A stretch of 64,000 bases of DNA from Arabidopsis thaliana (lineage: Eukaryota > Streptophyta > Magnoliopsida > Brassicales > Brassicaceae): NCBI RefSeq assembly GCF_000001735.4, contig NC_003076.8, positions 16,557,835 through 16,621,834 of the forward strand, given 5' to 3'. A model generated the notes under the pieces. That model was not told the origin of the DNA. It ran no database searches and worked only from the letters and a program-made list of their open reading frames with translations. A program made the translations under genes and the position numbers. Positions 59,398-64,000 of this stretch are shown piece by piece. Positions within the stretch are counted from its first letter, which is position 1. The number at the start of each line of letters is the position of its first letter.

Positions 59398-61222
59398 TCA
59401 TGAGATTCCACGAGAATTCGCTCTTGTTTTATTCATCTTCTTCTTTCTCAGACCATGCTTCGTAAACCAACTCCAACAACTTGTATGTTTACTGGTTTTG
59501 GTGCTTTCAACTTGAGAGAACTTTAAACCTTCATCTTCATAGTAGTCCGCTTCGCTGCTGCTACTCTCAGTTTCAAAGATGTCCAATTCGCTGCTGCTAC
59601 TCTCAGTTTCAAAGTTTTCCAATTCGCTGCTGCTACTCTTAGTTTCAAAGTTGTCCACGTCGCTGCTGCTGCTACCCTTAGCTTCCTCCGTCATGATCTG
59701 TACACCACACTCAATAATCATGTTATCGAGGTCAGGGTCATCGCTGAACTCATTTATAACACAGTTGAACTTAAATATAATCTCGCTCAAAATCATGTTT
59801 CGTTGATAAACCAAGCGACCGTGAAATATAAACAGATGTTCCGTCCCAGGAGACCAATCTGAAAGCCGTGCTAAGTCGCAGATGCGCATTGCAAACCCCG
59901 CTTTGCTACTTACGATGCAACTTATACTATGACATCGGTAGCCCGTAACTGGCAAAATCACAAAGCAAGCCTTGTATCTTGAGGAAGCCAGGAAAGTACC
60001 GGGAGCCAGAGGGATAGTTATGGAATTCCCTACAGCTTTGTGACTGAACTCTGCTGGGATTTCTTTACCTGGTAAGCATATATACTCGTCAACTGGTTGT
60101 TGCATGATAATTCCTCTTCTTGCTTCTTCATCCAGTTTCAAACAGTTGTAGAATGTGAGTATGGTTGGGTTGCCGAAAGAGCAACATACTCTCTTGAGTG
60201 ATGCACATTTGTTTGCATTTAGGGACTCGAGCCAAGGGGGAAGAGCCGGAATTGTCACGAGTTTTCTGCAGTTTTCGACGATAAGTTCTACTAGATACGG
60301 GAGACTTATGACGCAATCTGGAATCCTCCTTATATCACTGTTGCTAAGATTTAGCGAAATTATACTTTGTGGGGCATGTGTTAATATCTTGAGGCTTCTG
60401 CTGCCAATCTCAAGGCGCGCAAGACGAGACCAAGATCCAGCAACCGATGGAGGGAAATTTTCTATCTTTGTATTTCCGACACTAAGAGTCTTGATGTTAC
60501 TTGAGATATCTGGAAAACGTCGCAATCGCGAGCAATAATTCATTCTGACTACCTCAAGAGATGCTAAGTTGATGTTGGTGGGAATAACTCGTAGCTTTTC
60601 GCACCCTGACATCTTCAGCTTTTTCAGTTTGTGTAGATTCGAAATAGAGGAGGGAAGTTCCACCAAAGTTTTGCAGTGAGTAAGGTTCAATGTCTCGAGA
60701 TTAGTAGCATTCGAAAGATTTGGGATTTCTTTCAATCTAATGGAAAAGCTCAGATCTATGCTCTTGATATTAGGAAGGGGCTGCATGTTAAACACAACAA
60801 ATGAGAAAATATCTTATTTAGTTTGAATCACTAGAAGAACAAGAAAGAATATCAAATACCAACCTGGATTCCTCCCCAGAGCTTCTCGAGATTGCTGTGT
60901 GGCATATGGAGTTCCAAGAGACGTTCCGGCTGAAATTTTGTAGGAAGACTTTTTCTTGGGTAGCGATCCCAATGTAGTAACCTAAGAGGAGGTAAATACT
61001 CCATATCTTCTGGTATTTGCAAAGTACATTTGCCGCTAAACAAATAATTAAAGATTCTTAGGAACCGGAGATTACGCATTCCTTCAAAAGCACCCTTACT
61101 TACAGAAACCTCTCCGATATTGGATGTATTATATGATATACCTATGACTGATCCAGTACCCTACCAAATATTGCCAAAGAAGACTTGTGAGATTTTCATC
61201 ACTATAAATAGGAATCGTTAGG

Positions 61223-61263
<41 letters not shown>

Positions 61264-62951
61264 AATACTTACTGTTTCATCTGTCAGTACTGCACGAATC
61301 TCTTCAGCCTCAATTAAAAATTGACGTTTCCCGGGCTCGTCAGACTGTTCAAGAACTATCTGTCTACCCAATTGTTGTAGTAGATGATGGTGCATCACTA
61401 TCCATCCATTAATAGATATATGCACGAAACATTTATCGGCTAGTGTCTTCAACCCATTTCTAACATCCAAGTTACTGTCAGCAAGCATAACTGTGACGTA
61501 ATCAACACTTCTGTAGTTGAAGAAGCATGCAATGTGAAGGAATAGTGATTGATTTTTCTTCGACAATCTCTCATATCCCACTTTTAATATGCTTTCAATT
61601 TTTCCATCAAGACTTGCTTCGATCCTAGGTAATTGAAGTTCCCACTCGTGCTTGCTCTCCCCACGCAAAGATGAACCCACAATAGAAAGGCCTAACGGAA
61701 GATTACCGCAAAGATGTACTACTTTCTTGGCAAGCTCTTCAAAACCATCTGGTACAGAGCTTTGTTTGAAAGCAGAGAGACATAAGATCTCAAGAGCTTC
61801 TTCCATGGACGGAAAATCCACATGGTAGATATCGTTGATCCCGTGTTCCTTCAAAATCTTCTTATCTTCTGTGGCAACGATGATCCGGCTTCCAGAACCA
61901 AACCATGAAAGTTCTTTAGCCAATACCTCTAATTGCTCTAGATCATCTACATCATCAAGAATGATAAGCACTCTTTGATCTTGCAGCCATTCTTTTATTG
62001 CAGCTAAATTATGTACCCTCATATCTCCTTGGTTCAAAATCTTAGCCAGAAGTAGCTTTTGCAGAGACTTCTGGAATTCATAGTGATCAACACCCACTAT
62101 GCTCTTAAGACTTCCCTTGAGGTTCCCCATAAAACATTTAAGTTGAAAACTGCTAGAGAGTTGGTTGTATAAAGCTCTAGCAATGGTAGACTTACCAATT
62201 CCCGCAGGACCCCAAATTCCAATCATCTTCACATCATCGCCCTCGAAGCATAGCAAAGAATTCAATTTTGTCAAATGAGCTTCAAGTCCGACCATCCCTT
62301 CAAAATCCCTTGAAGGTGTAACACTGAGTTTGGTTGAAACATCTGTAGCAATCTTTTGGATCATATCTGCTTCATTAGCCCTAGCAAAAGCAAAAAACAA
62401 CATGGCTTTGGTGGGTCTAAATTACAAAAATTGTACCTTTCCTTAAGAAAGATAAAAGCACTAATTGATTGAGAGACATACCAATTAAGAGAATGTTCTC
62501 CTTTTATGTTTGCAACATGAGTCAAAGCTTTGGTCCATCTCTGCTTCACCTCCTCACTTTTCCCTTCACAAGTTTTCATGAATGTGCTTCCGAAATCTCC
62601 CTTCTGTTTCCGTACACTCGACGGATCAACATCGTAGAAGATGGTCATCACAATCTGGCCCTGATCTTCTTTGCACTTTAAGATTTCAACCAATTCATCT
62701 AAACACCAGCTCGAAGAAGCATACTTTTTCGAAAGCAACACAATCGAGACTCTAGACTCTCTAATTGCATTTACGAGCTCAGGTCCAATCGTATTGCCTT
62801 TCTCAATCTCCTGATCCTTGAAGGTCGTGATTCCTTTGCTTGCAAAATGATAGTGTAAATGACTGAGAAAACCTTTACGAACATCTGGGCCATGGAAGCT
62901 TGGAAAGACATGGTATCTCCTGATGTTAGACGAAGAAGAAGACAAAGCCAT
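59398..62951 (-). CDS. TIR-NB-LRR immune receptor B
   Basis: Exons 62951-62482, 62380-61273, 61160-60864 and 60780-59398 give 1085 residues. Exons 2 and 3 are exactly as long as those of NLR A (1108 and 297 bases). The TIR has [19 protein letters not shown] and [19 protein letters not shown]-loop [37 protein letters not shown] and [14 protein letters not shown]. The MHD region is [16 protein letters not shown], with one extra residue relative to NLR A. LRRs and C-JID ([19 protein letters not shown]) follow. The tail has four acidic repeats ([12 protein letters not shown] type) and a basic end ([18 protein letters not shown]). TNLs are nucleotide switches whose TIR signals through EDS1. Tandem, same-strand paralogue of NLR A. 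I recall At5g41550. Confidence 0.95.
61225..61260. repeat. (AT)18 microsatellite inside NLR B intron 2
   Basis: A 36-base AT dinucleotide run beginning about 12 bases inside the intron, just after the exon 2 donor. NLR A has no such run in its matching intron. Likely polymorphic. Confidence 0.95.
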
Positions 62952-63592
62952 AAAAGTATCACAAATGCTTCAACTTCAAAAAAAGTATTTGTAGAATGGT
63001 TCGAAGAAAGTCTTATTGAGAAAGCAAGTTCCTTTGATTATGTATTGAAGAAAAAAACGCGTAACGTAATTGTAAAGGATTATAAATGTGAAATTCCACG
63101 AAGTTGTCGACTCGACAACTCACTAAAGTGTGTTTTTTTATAGTCGTCGAGGACCAATGGTTTTTTTACAATTGGAATCTTTTTTTTGTTGTTTTTTTGC
63201 AAAGCTTGACTTTTTTCGGTGAAATGAGCTCAGAGAGTATCAGAGACTAAAAATTTGGAAAAAGAGGAAGACGAAGAGGAAGATTCTAATCCAATTGTCA
63301 ATTTGGTTTGGAACATAAACCGGAGTTTTAATTTGTTTTTAAAATGAAGAATTAAAATCAAATTGATATTGGGCTCGTAACTTCGTTAACGTAACCTGAT
63401 TTTCATGTTCAACGCTAGTGAATAGTGAGCAACTTTAAGTCAAGAAATAAAAGAAACATTAATGTTATGTACACACACATTTTCACTACATTTCTCTCAT
63501 GAACTGCTCTTATCTTTTTTTTTCTACATTGAAAACACTAATAAGAGGTACTCATACAAATGACCATTGTTATAGGCTTGAACTTAAGTTTT
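62952..63592. other. NLR B promoter and 3' flank of DDA1
   Basis: Upstream DNA of NLR B, then the 3' untranslated side of the gene running in from the right. A short plus-strand frame at 62.86-63.14 kb is antisense to the TIR exon and has no support. Confidence 0.5.
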
Positions 63593-63974
63593 TTATAAAC
63601 CCTGAGTAGATGAAGAAGAAGACGCAGCACGGAAATGCTTGTTCACGTGCTCCGCTGCCAGATGATCTGTAGCCGGTCTCTTTGGTCTTAACTGCAATTG
63701 ACAAATTTGACAAAACAAATTAAGATTTCGGATAACACAACCAAAATCAACAGTTTTGTTATCTGAAGAAGTTCAAGATTGTTCTATATCGTTTTCTTTT
63801 GTCTATTTTCCTACGAAATCCTGTGTTATGAACTATATATACGAGGGAAACAACGGAGATTTGAATCAAAGAATCACAAACTATGAGGAATGAGAGTTGA
63901 GAGCTGTTTCACCTTTTCTTCAGCTCGTTGATAGAAGCTGCGTATAAGAATGTTTTTCACTTCTGTAGTTATCA
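63593..63974 (-). CDS. DDA1: DDA1 (DET1- and DDB1-associated protein 1), 3' exons only
   Basis: Two terminal coding exons are in the window: 63974-63913 and 63692-63593. The gene continues past the right edge. They encode [20 protein letters not shown] and then [20 protein letters not shown] followed by a Ser-rich end (SSSSSTQGL). This is the conserved C-terminal half of the small plant DDA1. DDA1 is a substrate adaptor of the COP10-DET1-DDB1 (CDD) complex with CUL4 in the nucleus and targets the ABA receptor PYL8 for degradation. The N-terminal exon(s) are not seen here. I recall At5g41560. Confidence 0.9.
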
Positions 63975-64000
63975 CTACAACCATAACGAACAAGATACAA

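Noticed and set aside
1-64000. tRNA genes, CRISPR arrays, operons
   Set aside because: No tRNA-like B-box with a foldable cloverleaf was seen, and CRISPR and operons are not expected in a plant nuclear window; the tandem repeats present are explained by transposons and gene duplication.

Overview
The window is plant euchromatin from Arabidopsis, almost certainly A. thaliana chromosome 5, around At5g41380 to At5g41560. I base this on recognising the encoded proteins and their order (BEL1, GLA1/DHFS, RPS10B, a TIR-NB-LRR pair, DDA1), on AT-rich intergenic DNA, and on short GT-AG introns. AGI numbers are from memory, not from a search.

Layout. 0-12.3 kb: a long-arm palindromic repeat, a CCT-domain gene (minus) with a stray copy of its own last exon upstream, a PLAC8-family gene (plus) and a BRH1-like RING-H2 gene (minus). 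12.3-22.5 kb: about 10 kb with no convincing coding gene, ending at BEL1. 22.6-25.9 kb: BEL1, the TALE homeodomain ovule-identity regulator. 28.3-31.3 kb: three small membrane-anchored RING-H2 genes in tandem (minus), with a 681-bp Emigrant/Lemi1-type pogo element between the second and third. 31.9-34.4 kb: a type II membrane glycosyltransferase of the DUF604/fringe-like group. 36.1-40.7 kb: an NTF2-like gene, then the dihydrofolate synthetase GLA1. An exact plant snRNA-type promoter (USE plus TATA) lies just past GLA1 with no RNA I can name. 42.5-51.2 kb: a tandem F-box array (three intact genes, one truncated copy, one 3' scrap) that duplicated with its flanks and took in a LINE fragment. 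51.5-54.3 kb: ribosomal protein eS10 and a small acidic unknown gene with a Harbinger-type MITE in its intron. 54.8-63.0 kb: two tandem TIR-NB-LRR genes with acidic repeat tails. 63.6 kb to the end: the 3' exons of DDA1.

How the genes relate. Most are independent housekeeping or developmental genes. Several feed ubiquitin-mediated turnover (four RING-H2 proteins, three F-box proteins, DDA1 of the CUL4-DDB1-DET1 complex), but nothing suggests a coordinated cluster. The RING, F-box and NLR groups are ordinary lineage-specific tandem expansions.

I found no clear new biological system. The best candidates for something undescribed are the orphan snRNA-type transcription unit at 40.87 kb, two near-perfect small foldbacks (10.04 and 51.13 kb), the displaced CCT terminal exon, and the acidic repeat tails of the NLR pair, one of which has lost a terminal segment by frameshift. 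Exon coordinates come from reading GT/AG sites by eye and checking frame; UTRs were not determined.
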